17,660 nucleotides of DNA, taken from positions 1 through 17,660 of the forward strand of contig CAYSSO010000031.1 in assembly GCA_964433875.1 (NCBI GenBank). The letters are read 5' to 3'. Both the position numbers and the translations under genes were made by a program. This document shows, in pieces, positions 9,081 to 15,831 of the stretch (position 1 is the first letter of the stretch; every line of letters starts with the position of its first letter). This DNA comes from Athalassotoga sp964433875 (GTDB lineage Bacteria; Thermotogota; Thermotogae; Mesoaciditogales; Mesoaciditogaceae). The notes under the pieces were generated by a model. It worked only from the letters and a program-made list of their open reading frames with translations. It had not been told where the DNA came from and searched no databases.

Positions 9081-10262
9081 TTATTGTCCTATGGCCTGTT
9101 TTATTTGCTGAACGGCCGTTGTCAAAGCGGCCTGAGATGATTCTTTACCGTCAAATACAAGGTCAATGGCATTTGTCCAAGCATTCCAGACAGAAGCCAT
9201 CTGAGGAATGTTTGGCATAGGAGTCGTGTTGCTCAAAGCCTCGACAAATCCCTTAAGCCATGGAGCAACTTTCTCGGCCTTTGCGGCAACATCGTAACGT
9301 GCCGGTATTCTCGGATCGGCCTGCCATATCTTGTACATTGTGTCAGTCGTGTTAACATAATCTGACAAAAATTCAATCGCCTGAATTTGATTAGGAGATT
9401 TTGCATTGATCATGAATCCCTGAACGCCGACAAATGGTTTTCCACCGGGAATTGGGGCAACTCCAAAATTGATGCCGGCCTGCTGAACTTGAGGTACTGC
9501 CCACTCACCATTTATCATCATGGCAGCCTTACCGGATGTGAAAAGATTGGCCGCTGTGTTGTAATCCTCACCTTGCGGGATAATCCCGGCCTTAAAGAAA
9601 CTGGCGATGTAATCCAATCCCTTAACTGCTCCGGCATTTGCAAGACCTATGTCATTTGGATTAAGAGAGCCGTTTGAGGTTGTCCCAAAGACGTAACCGC
9701 CAAATCCCTGAATAAATGGAGCCGAAAAATATGGATCACCGTAAACAGCGTACGCAAGTCCATAAAATCCACCGGATGTCATCTGTTGCGCCATTGTAAA
9801 GAGTTGATCCGGTGTGGTTGGGGGGTTTGTGACGTAATCTTTGTTATAGAAGAGAGCAAGCACATCTATACCGTAAGGAAGACCGTAAAGTTTGCCACCG
9901 TAAGAGAAGGCCTCAAGAGAGGTAGGCGCAAATTGCTTTAGTTGGTCAGACGAAAGGAATGTAATAGGACTTAAAAGTCCATCTGCCGCCAATTCTCCAA
10001 CCCAGTCATTTGCACCGACTATTATATCTGGTCCTTCACCTGCTGCTGCAGCCGTGATAAACTTGGTCCTGATATCACCAAAGTTCATTTCAACAACTTT
10101 TACAGGTATTCCATACACAGACTGGAATTCATTTCCAAGTTGTGTCAAAATAGGAGCCCTTGTAGAATCAGCCCAGATAAGTAATTGTCCGGGTGTGGCT
10201 GCAAAAACGCTCATCACCGCCAGAGACGCGATGATCAGAGTCAAGATAAACCAACGTTTCAT
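9081..10262 (-). CDS. malE: maltose/maltodextrin-binding protein MalE (extracellular solute-binding protein family 1)
   Basis: This is the substrate-binding component that delivers sugar to MalFG. The product is 393 aa with a classic Sec signal: MKR, a hydrophobic core to about residue 20, and a cleavage site after VFA (near residues 20-21). The mature start, ATPGQLLIWADSTRAP, is typical of family 1 binding proteins, and AGEGPDIIVGANDW is the conserved early lobe motif. There is no lipobox Cys, so it is a soluble periplasmic protein. The frame is open further upstream to 10397, but GGGAGG at 10270-10275, 7 nt before the ATG at 10262, and the signal peptide fix this start; the upstream part lies across the promoter. 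It is the first gene of the operon and ends 21 nt before malF. Confidence 0.94.
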   Translation of the reverse strand: MKRWFILTLIIASLAVMSVFAATPGQLLIWADSTRAPILTQLGNEFQSVYGIPVKVVEMNFGDIRTKFITAAAAGEGPDIIVGANDWVGELAADGLLSPITFLSSDQLKQFAPTSLEAFSYGGKLYGLPYGIDVLALFYNKDYVTNPPTTPDQLFTMAQQMTSGGFYGLAYAVYGDPYFSAPFIQGFGGYVFGTTSNGSLNPNDIGLANAGAVKGLDYIASFFKAGIIPQGEDYNTAANLFTSGKAAMMINGEWAVPQVQQAGINFGVAPIPGGKPFVGVQGFMINAKSPNQIQAIEFLSDYVNTTDTMYKIWQADPRIPARYDVAAKAEKVAPWLKGFVEALSNTTPMPNIPQMASVWNAWTNAIDLVFDGKESSQAALTTAVQQIKQAIGQ

Positions 10263-10300
10263 CTGAATTCCTCCCTTCAAATATGAATTTAAAGTAAAGA

Positions 10301-10314
10301 TGCCTTGACAGGCA
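10301..10314. repeat. small inverted repeat at the predicted malE transcription start
   Basis: TGCCT-TGAC-AGGCA is a perfect 5-bp dyad with a 4-nt centre. Its upstream edge lies about 7 nt after the malE -10 element, at the expected +1. It could be a repressor half-site pair or a short hairpin at the 5' end of the mRNA. The position is suggestive but the dyad is short. Confidence 0.35.
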
Positions 10315-10320
10315 AATAAT

Positions 10321-10349
10321 ATAATACCACTAAAGGCGTTTTTTTTCAA
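10321..10349 (-). promoter_or_regulatory. sigma-70 promoter for malEFG
   Basis: On the minus strand, TTGAAA (10349-10344) and TATTAT (10326-10321) are separated by exactly 17 nt. The expected start is near 10314, giving a leader of about 52 nt before the malE ATG at 10262. An A-tract follows the -35 element. Confidence 0.75.
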
Positions 10350-10440
10350 TAGATTACCGATTGAAAACGATTTATAGCAAATCATTTTTACACACATCGT
10401 ATTCGATAAAATTTATGATAAAATTCCTCTGGTGATGAAC

Positions 10441-11310
10441 TTGAAAAATTCAAAGATATGGACAATCGCAAAAGAATACTTTTTGATTTCGTCAGGAGAC
10501 CTTATAACCGCGATAGGGGTTGTCGCTTTTCTTGTGCCGTACAACATAGCGGCAGGTGGGGCGAGCGGTCTGGCGATAATACTTCATGGACTTCTGCCTG
10601 TAATTCAAATTGGCGTATGGATGTACATAATAAACGGCATTTTGATACTCATTTCTATCTTGATACTCGGTATAGATTTCAGTTTTAAAACGATCTACTC
10701 TACTTTTTTACTTTCCTTCTTTGTGGATCTTCTCGATAACATCTTTCCAATACCTGTCTACAATGGAGGAGATCTAATGCTCGCGACGATATTCGGATCT
10801 ATAATAACGGCCTTTGGTATGGCAATAGCCTTCTCTCAAAATGGAAGCACAGGTGGAACGGATATCGTGGCAAAGTTGTTTAACCGTTTCTTTTCTATAC
10901 CACTTGGACAGGGAGTCTTAATCGCGGATGTTGCGATAGGCGTAGTCTCGGGATTTCAATACGGGATAAATATAGGAATGTACGCGATCCTTGCCATTGT
11001 GTTAAATGGATTGTCAATAGATTTTCTTATGCGTGGTATGGAGATGAGCAAGCAATTGTTCATAATCTCTTCAAAAAACGATGAAATAGAAAATTACGTA
11101 ACCCAAAAACTCGGCCATACCGTAACTTATATCCCGGCAATAGGAGCATACAACAAGAAAGAATACAAAATGATAATGGTCGTCGTTAAAAGAAGAGAAG
11201 TTTCGGCGATTTTGGAGGTCATAAAATCTATAGATCCTTTGGCTTTTGTGATAGTTGAAGATATAGATAAAGTCTTTGGAGAAGGTTTCAAGGACATAAG
11301 TAAATTATGA
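10441..11310 (+). CDS. YitT family membrane protein (DUF161 plus DUF2179)
   Basis: The N-terminal two-thirds contain five or six hydrophobic helices with the family motifs PYNIAAGGASGLA and QNGSTGGTDIVAK. A soluble DUF2179 domain of about 80 residues follows, starting at KQLFIISSKNDEIE. The function of YitT proteins is not established; they are inner-membrane proteins, often suggested to be transporters. Three starts are possible: GTG 10432, ATG 10435 and TTG 10441. Only TTG 10441 has a ribosome site, GGTGAT at 10431-10436 with a 4-nt spacer, the same arrangement as at the gene starting at 14393. That gives 289 aa. The GH13 gene follows within 10 nt, with its ribosome site overlapping this stop, so the two are co-expressed. 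Confidence 0.9.
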   Translation: MKNSKIWTIAKEYFLISSGDLITAIGVVAFLVPYNIAAGGASGLAIILHGLLPVIQIGVWMYIINGILILISILILGIDFSFKTIYSTFLLSFFVDLLDNIFPIPVYNGGDLMLATIFGSIITAFGMAIAFSQNGSTGGTDIVAKLFNRFFSIPLGQGVLIADVAIGVVSGFQYGINIGMYAILAIVLNGLSIDFLMRGMEMSKQLFIISSKNDEIENYVTQKLGHTVTYIPAIGAYNKKEYKMIMVVVKRREVSAILEVIKSIDPLAFVIVEDIDKVFGEGFKDISKL

Positions 11311-11320
11311 GGTGAAAAGG

Positions 11321-12607
11321 ATGATATATCAAATATTCGTGGATAGATTCGCAAAGTCAGATCAAAAGATGCCGGTCAAACCGTGGGACTCTCCGGTAGA
11401 AGGAGCGATAAATGAGTTTTACGGTGGAAATATAAGGGGAATCATTTCAAAGGCAGATTATATTTCATCTCTTGGCGCAGATGCCATTTATCTTACCCCG
11501 ATATTCTCATCGCATACATACCATAGATATGATATCCTCGATTATTTCAAGATAGATCCCGTTGTTGGCAATGAAGATGACTTCGATGAAATGATAAGGA
11601 TTTTCCATTCAAAAAACATAAAAGTATTTCTGGATGGGGTCTTTAACCATGTGAATGTGAATTCAGAAATGGCAGACAAATTCGGAACGAAAAATAGATG
11701 GAGAAATTTCGATCTTGTAGAACTCGATCTCGATAGAAAAGATGTCATGAATTTCATAATTGAAGTTGTAGAATACTGGATGAAACGTCAAATCGATGGA
11801 TTCAGAATAGACTGCGCAAATGATATAGGCATGAAACACTTAGATAAAATCATGGAGACAATCCACCATTTTAACGGAGAGATGATTGGAGAAGTGATGA
11901 CTTACGCGAAAGATTGGATGTACCACATGGACGGTGTGATGAATTACTTCTTTAGAAAATCGACACTTTCTCTCTTAAGAGGCGAATTGTCTGTCGGAGA
12001 TTATATAACCTTCATAAACTGGATGATAGAAGAATATCCCTACGATAAACTTCTTAAATCATGGACGATCCTCTCTTCTCACGACACGCCAAGACTTTCG
12101 TACGTTCTCGGAGATGAAAGACGTGTGCGTCTTGGAATTGCGATCCAGTACGCCTTTCCAGGAATTCCCATGGTCTATTACGGTGAGGAAATTGAGATGA
12201 GTGGAGGACCGGATCCATTCAATAGAGCCCCCATGAGGTGGGATCAAAAAAGTGAAAGAATAGATTTTTACAGGCAGATGGAAAATGTAAGGAAGAAATT
12301 CGGTGTGCTTTCGAAGGGAAGAACAAAGATATTTAAATCCGGAAGTGCCCTCACGATTTTGAGATATGATTCATGGGAAGATTTTGTGATCTTTACCGGA
12401 AACATCTCAAACTCGGCAAATGTATCGAACATAATGATCCCTTACTCTTACGCATTTGACGGTTTAGAACTCGTAGATGCGCTCAATCCAGATCGGAAAG
12501 TGAAGATCTCGTCGGGATCTATCATTGCCGAATTAGAACCCTTTGATTTTGCATTTTTCGTTCCGCAAGACAACGTCCCATCTTACACATTTTTCAAGCA
12601 CAGATGA
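11321..12607 (+). CDS. GH13 alpha-amylase family glycosidase (cytoplasmic)
   Basis: A 428-aa GH13 enzyme acting on alpha-glucosidic bonds, most likely of imported maltodextrins. It begins directly with the barrel (MIYQIFVDRFAKSD), with no signal peptide and no N-terminal carbohydrate module. The conserved regions are present: DGVFNHV (105-111), GFRIDCAND with nucleophile Asp164, IGEVM with acid/base Glu191, and SSHDTPRL with transition-state Asp255. A short beta domain closes the protein. The ATG at 11321 is preceded by GAGGTG with 6-nt spacing; an in-frame GTG at 11312 lies within that ribosome site and is rejected. The protein is compact for GH13. Exact specificity (alpha-glucosidase, maltogenic amylase, glucanotransferase) is unresolved. 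The mal transport operon lies just across the YitT gene. Confidence 0.92.
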   Translation: MIYQIFVDRFAKSDQKMPVKPWDSPVEGAINEFYGGNIRGIISKADYISSLGADAIYLTPIFSSHTYHRYDILDYFKIDPVVGNEDDFDEMIRIFHSKNIKVFLDGVFNHVNVNSEMADKFGTKNRWRNFDLVELDLDRKDVMNFIIEVVEYWMKRQIDGFRIDCANDIGMKHLDKIMETIHHFNGEMIGEVMTYAKDWMYHMDGVMNYFFRKSTLSLLRGELSVGDYITFINWMIEEYPYDKLLKSWTILSSHDTPRLSYVLGDERRVRLGIAIQYAFPGIPMVYYGEEIEMSGGPDPFNRAPMRWDQKSERIDFYRQMENVRKKFGVLSKGRTKIFKSGSALTILRYDSWEDFVIFTGNISNSANVSNIMIPYSYAFDGLELVDALNPDRKVKISSGSIIAELEPFDFAFFVPQDNVPSYTFFKHR

Positions 12608-13446
12608 AGATGAAAATAATAGCGCTGGTTGTGACATACAACAGGTTAGAGTACCTTAAGAAAAATCTGGCGGCGCTCTTTAACCAGTCAAGAAAGCCAG
12701 ACGAGATAATCGTAATAGACAATGCAAGCACAGACGGTACCTATGAATTTTTAAAAGGTCAAAGGGTAAAATTCGTAAGGCTTCCAGAGAATACAGGTGG
12801 TGCTGGAGGATTTTCTTACGGCCTCAATTACGCGATAGAAAATGGCGCCGATTGGGTATGGATGATGGACGATGACGCGATACCATATGATAATGCACTT
12901 AAAGCGATCGAAGATGCTATTTACAAAAGGCCCGATGCCGGCGTTTTCTTGAGTAAACTCGTACACGGTGCAAATTTTCAACCCGAAGAAAAGATAAAGC
13001 CAGCATGGACCGGGACCTTTGTAGGTTTTGCCGTAAGAAAAGAAGTTGTCATGAAAGTAGGTCTTCCAGATCCGGAATTTTTTATATACGCAGACGATTA
13101 CGATTATTCAATTAGAATAAGAAAATCCGGCTTTAAGATATTAAAAGTCAATTCAAGCCTTATAGAGCACAAAGATTGGGTAAAACAAAAGCGCACCTTT
13201 CGATTTCCCTTTTCCAAGCCGCAGGTGCCGGCGTGGAAGACTTATTACCTTTTTAGGAATCCAATCCTTGCGACAAAAAATTCGAGAATAATAAATTTAG
13301 CCGTAACTTTATACCTTTCGATCGACAGATACGTATGGTCATACGTCGATCCATCGGCGAGATCTTACATATTCAAAGGCTTTGCAGATGGAAAAAAAGG
13401 TGTAAAAGGAAAACGAATCGATCCACGAAGGCCTTTACTTTCTTGA
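12604..13446 (+). CDS. family 2 glycosyltransferase
   Basis: A 280-aa GT-A fold enzyme transferring a sugar from a nucleotide donor to an envelope glycan. The N-terminal nucleotide-binding strand is IIALVVTYNRLEYL. IVIDNASTDGT follows, then the metal/nucleotide motif DDD at 89-91 in WVWMMDDDAIP. The acceptor-side ADDYDYSIRIRKSG sits at 163-175, and a conserved His at 189 comes in SLIEHK. This resembles rhamnosyl- or galactofuranosyltransferase-like GT2 enzymes, but donor and acceptor are unknown. There are no membrane helices beyond a weak hydrophobic patch near 228-240. The ATG overlaps the GH13 stop by 4 nt (ATGA); an ATG at 12610 is an alternative. The 3' end overlaps the convergent SDR gene by 12 nt. 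Confidence 0.9.
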   Translation: MKMKIIALVVTYNRLEYLKKNLAALFNQSRKPDEIIVIDNASTDGTYEFLKGQRVKFVRLPENTGGAGGFSYGLNYAIENGADWVWMMDDDAIPYDNALKAIEDAIYKRPDAGVFLSKLVHGANFQPEEKIKPAWTGTFVGFAVRKEVVMKVGLPDPEFFIYADDYDYSIRIRKSGFKILKVNSSLIEHKDWVKQKRTFRFPFSKPQVPAWKTYYLFRNPILATKNSRIINLAVTLYLSIDRYVWSYVDPSARSYIFKGFADGKKGVKGKRIDPRRPLLS

Positions 13447-14214
13447 TATCTGCCCTACCGCGACAAAGTGGGCGGCCGTTTTTTTGGGAATAAATCTCAA
13501 TGCAAAGGCTGTCAATTTGTTTATAAAGCCGGGAATGATTATGAGTTTTCCATCTTTTAGACCTTTGTATCCTATCTTTGCAACTTTTTCGGCGCTCATA
13601 CTCTTTATGCTGAAAGTTTCCGCGCTTGTTAGTCCTATTCTTTTTTGAAAATTCGTTTCTGTCGGACCTGGGCACAAAACCGTAACCTGAACGCCCGATC
13701 CCTTCAATTCTTCGCTAAGGGCCACAGAAAATGACAGTACATAAGCCTTTGTCGAATAATAAACATTCATGTAAGGGCCCGGTGGAAAGGCCGCGAGAGA
13801 AGCAACATTTAAAATCTTTCCGCGCCCCCTTTCGATCATCGAAGGCAAAAAGAGGCGGGTAAGATGCGTAAGGGCAGAAACATTTACCTCTATCATATCG
13901 AGAGAGGTTTTTAGATCTGTCTTCACAAAGGCACCGTAACTTCCAAAACCTGCGTTGTTGACAAGTATCTCTACATTTACAGAATTCGTCTTTAATTCAT
14001 CGAAGATCTCATCCGGAGCAGAAGGAATAGAAAGATCCTTTGCAATGGTCATCACAGAGATGCCAAATTGATTCTCTAAATCCTTCCCGAGTACTTTGAG
14101 TCTATCTTCATGCCGCGCAACAAGGACGAGGTCATGGCCATCTTTTGCAAATAACCTTGCAAATTCAAATCCTATCCCGCTTGAAGCTCCCGTTATAAGC
14201 GCACAATTCTTCAT
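13435..14214 (-). CDS. short-chain dehydrogenase/reductase (DltE-like SDR)
   Basis: A 259-aa classical SDR that reduces or oxidises a substrate with NAD(P)H. The Rossmann motif TGASSGIG is at 8-15. An Arg (VARHEDRL) after strand 2 hints at NADP(H) preference. NNAG is at 86-89, catalytic Ser139 in LNVASLAAF, and Tyr152/Lys156 in the YxxxK motif. The AAFPPGPYMNVYYSTKAYV block is typical of the DltE/YqjQ-like group, whose substrates are unknown. Hydrophobic stretches near the C-terminus may dock to the membrane. GGAGGG at 14218-14223 lies 3 nt before the ATG, a little close. It is transcribed alone, divergent from the metal cluster and convergent with GT2. Confidence 0.92.
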   Translation of the reverse strand: MKNCALITGASSGIGFEFARLFAKDGHDLVLVARHEDRLKVLGKDLENQFGISVMTIAKDLSIPSAPDEIFDELKTNSVNVEILVNNAGFGSYGAFVKTDLKTSLDMIEVNVSALTHLTRLFLPSMIERGRGKILNVASLAAFPPGPYMNVYYSTKAYVLSFSVALSEELKGSGVQVTVLCPGPTETNFQKRIGLTSAETFSIKSMSAEKVAKIGYKGLKDGKLIIIPGFINKLTAFALRFIPKKTAAHFVAVGQISRK

Positions 14215-14256
14215 AATCCCTCCAAATTACCAACGTTAGTTATGATTTCAAAATTA

Positions 14257-14284
14257 ATTTTACTCTTATTTCGTAGGTTTTCAA
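14257..14284 (-). promoter_or_regulatory. promoter for the SDR gene
   Basis: On the minus strand, TTGAAA (14284-14279) and TAAAAT (14262-14257) are separated by 16 nt, about 43 nt before the SDR ATG. The spacing is acceptable and the region is A+T rich. Confidence 0.55.
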
Positions 14285-14321
14285 ACTTTTCTTTCAATCA
14301 TCATTCTTGCGAAATTTTTGA

Positions 14322-14351
14322 TTAACATTAAGATGATATCTTAATTATGAA
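14322..14351 (+). promoter_or_regulatory. predicted promoter of the metal-transport/DtxR operon
   Basis: TTAACA (14322-14327) and TATGAA (14346-14351) with an 18-nt spacer form a moderate sigma-70 promoter. It lies about 42 nt before the ATG at 14393, and the whole spacer is occupied by a palindrome (next entry). The -10 is weak (4 of 6), so the exact element is uncertain. Confidence 0.5.
14327..14345. promoter_or_regulatory. 19-bp palindromic operator candidate for the downstream DtxR-family regulator
   Basis: ATTAAGAT-GAT-ATCTTAAT has perfect 8-bp arms around a 3-nt centre, 19 bp in total. That is the length of classical DtxR/IdeR boxes, which are also interrupted palindromes. It fills the space between the predicted -35 and -10, where a bound repressor would block polymerase. 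The regulator gene lies two genes downstream in the same operon. The assignment is by position, size and context; the base sequence is not a known consensus. Confidence 0.55.
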
Positions 14352-14392
14352 TAATAAAGTTTGATGAATTTAACTTTGTCGAGGTGATGGTT

Positions 14393-14608
14393 ATGGCAGT
14401 TCAAAAAATTAAAGAAGGGATCTTTTCCTTAAGGGCTAACGATTGGGGAGGGCGCGAGGTCGATGTACTTTCGGGATTACTTGGAAATTTGAAAGTTGAG
14501 ATGATACCACCGGTTCTTATAAAGGGAGATGGAAAGGAAGAAGAAATGAAGGGAATTGACGATCTTGCAGAACAAATCTATCAAAAACACAGATCACTTA
14601 ACCTTTGA
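14393..14608 (+). CDS. short ORF resembling an internally deleted FprA/A-type flavoprotein
   Basis: The product is 71 aa. GAGGTGAT at 14381-14388 with a 4-nt spacer fixes ATG 14393 over the in-frame GTG at 14384. The first part, VQKIKEGIFSLRANDW, resembles the N-terminus of A-type flavoproteins (about 400 aa), where a similar 'ikdGIYWVGAxDW' opens the metallo-beta-lactamase domain. The remainder, WGGREVDVLSGLLGNLKVE through LAEQIYQKHR, resembles the last 50-60 residues of their flavodoxin domain ('YGWGG.a...l...'). The two ends meet at one Trp codon, as if about 330 codons had been lost. The ORF keeps its start signals and overlaps the NRAMP gene by 53 nt, so it may now serve as a leader that couples translation. 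The similarity is from memory; an unrelated small protein is possible. Confidence 0.55.
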   Translation: MAVQKIKEGIFSLRANDWGGREVDVLSGLLGNLKVEMIPPVLIKGDGKEEEMKGIDDLAEQIYQKHRSLNL

Positions 14609-15824
14609 TCAAAGACGTCATCGCCATCATCGCCGTCATCATTTGCACCTCTTCGGTCCCGCGTGGCTTACAATGATGGCCGATATGGATGCCGCGAGCA
14701 CGATAAGCGCGGCCGAAGTTGGTGCGACATTTAAATATGGACTGATATGGTTTATGTTATTGCTTACAATCCCGCTCTTCTTTGTTCAGGAAGCGGCGGG
14801 CAGAATAGGCGTTGTAACACAGGAAGGTCTTGGGACGGTGATAAGAAAGCATTATTCAAAAAGAACGGCCCTTGCGCTTACGATCCCGATGGTTATAACA
14901 GACGTTATAACCTACATTGCCGAATATGCTGGAATAGCAATAGGACTTAAAATCTTTGGAATATCTCCTTTTGTATCTTTGCCCGTTGTCTTTGCCTTGC
15001 ATATATTTTTAATAACGAAGAGAAAGTACGCGCAGTTTGAGAAATTATTGCTTGCGATCTCTGGCATTTTGATAGCGACATTTGTAATCACTTTAATTTT
15101 CCGTGGAATTAAGCCTTACTCGCCAATCTACATACTTCCATCTCCTTCTTTCTTTTACATGCTTGCCGTGACCGTTGGAGCCGTGGTAATGCCTTTCATG
15201 CTCTTCTTTCAGGCTTCCGCTTCCGGAGAAAAGGTCTCATCCGCACGAGAACATTTGGGCAAAGAGGGGGAGACGTATTTGAAAAGAAAAGCCATTTCTC
15301 TTTCAAAAAAAGAAACGTTGATAGGAGCAATAATAACTGAGATTTTGATGGTCGTCGTCGAAATGGTTGCAACCGGCGTTGATCCATCTGATAACCTTAT
15401 GTCTCCCAAAGAACTCTCGACAATACTCTCTTCGATAGCCGGCCCACTCTCTCCTTATATATTTGGTATAGGCCTTGCAGCGGCAGGTTTCCTTGCGCTT
15501 GTTGTCGTGTCTTTGGGAAGCGCATGGGGTTTTGTGGAGGCCGCAAATATCCCGAAGAACAAAACGTGGATAGTGTATGTACTTGAAAGTTTGCCGGCAG
15601 TTTTTGTACCGATGATCTTCAATGCAGACCTTATAAATTTCATGTTGAATCTCATGGTCATCTTCGTTTTCGTGCTCATAGGACCGGGAATAATGGTCGG
15701 TGTTATTTCCTCAAACAAAGAAATCATGGGCGAATACGTGTCAAACAAAAAGTGGAAAGCATTTTATTGGGGAAGTTTTTTATTCGTTGTGATCTTCGGA
15801 TTTATATCGCTAAGTAGTTTGTGA
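14556..15824 (+). CDS. NRAMP-superfamily metal ion transporter, atypical, with His/Arg-rich N-terminus
   Basis: A membrane protein of up to 422 aa with about 11 hydrophobic helices and clear NRAMP layout. Helix 1 is FGPAWLTMMADMDAAST. The helix 2-3 region EAAGRIGVVTQEGLGTVI is characteristic. Helix 6 is VGAVVMPFMLFFQAS. The canonical DPGN of helix 1 reads DAAS (Asp45 kept) and the helix 6 MPH reads MPF (Met212 kept), as in a divergent subgroup. It probably imports a divalent metal such as manganese, iron or magnesium by proton coupling. A segment at residues 20-31 holds six His and five Arg, just before helix 1. There is no ATG start: TTG 14556 and TTG 14565 both lie close behind GAAGGG, and TTG 14643 would remove most of the His-rich tail. 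The DtxR gene follows after 7 nt. Confidence 0.88.
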   Translation: MTILQNKSIKNTDHLTFDQRRHRHHRRHHLHLFGPAWLTMMADMDAASTISAAEVGATFKYGLIWFMLLLTIPLFFVQEAAGRIGVVTQEGLGTVIRKHYSKRTALALTIPMVITDVITYIAEYAGIAIGLKIFGISPFVSLPVVFALHIFLITKRKYAQFEKLLLAISGILIATFVITLIFRGIKPYSPIYILPSPSFFYMLAVTVGAVVMPFMLFFQASASGEKVSSAREHLGKEGETYLKRKAISLSKKETLIGAIITEILMVVVEMVATGVDPSDNLMSPKELSTILSSIAGPLSPYIFGIGLAAAGFLALVVVSLGSAWGFVEAANIPKNKTWIVYVLESLPAVFVPMIFNADLINFMLNLMVIFVFVLIGPGIMVGVISSNKEIMGEYVSNKKWKAFYWGSFLFVVIFGFISLSSL

Positions 15825-15831
15825 GAAAAAT

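Larger units (their letters stand above)
10263..10440. other. divergent intergenic region between malE and the YitT gene
   Basis: These roughly 178 nt hold the malE promoter and a small dyad at its start point, listed separately. In the YitT direction the sequence is very A+T rich (10401-10425), with candidate -10 elements TATGAT at 10414-10419 and TAAAAT at 10419-10424. A TTTACA at 10387-10392 is badly spaced from both, so no YitT promoter can be assigned with confidence. There is no tRNA, terminator or coding signal. Confidence 0.6.

Noticed and set aside
10361..10376. TTGAAAACGATTTATA as a LacI-family operator with a central CG
   Set aside because: Only three symmetric base pairs flank the centre after one mismatch; the resemblance is within what A+T-rich DNA gives by chance.
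10263..10397. 45-codon N-terminal extension of malE
   Set aside because: It runs across the malE promoter and lacks a ribosome site, while the internal ATG has an ideal one and a proper signal peptide.
14215..14383. Metal-sensing riboswitch upstream of the metal operon
   Set aside because: The predicted leader is only about 35-40 nt, too short for known manganese or magnesium riboswitches, and no conserved core was seen.
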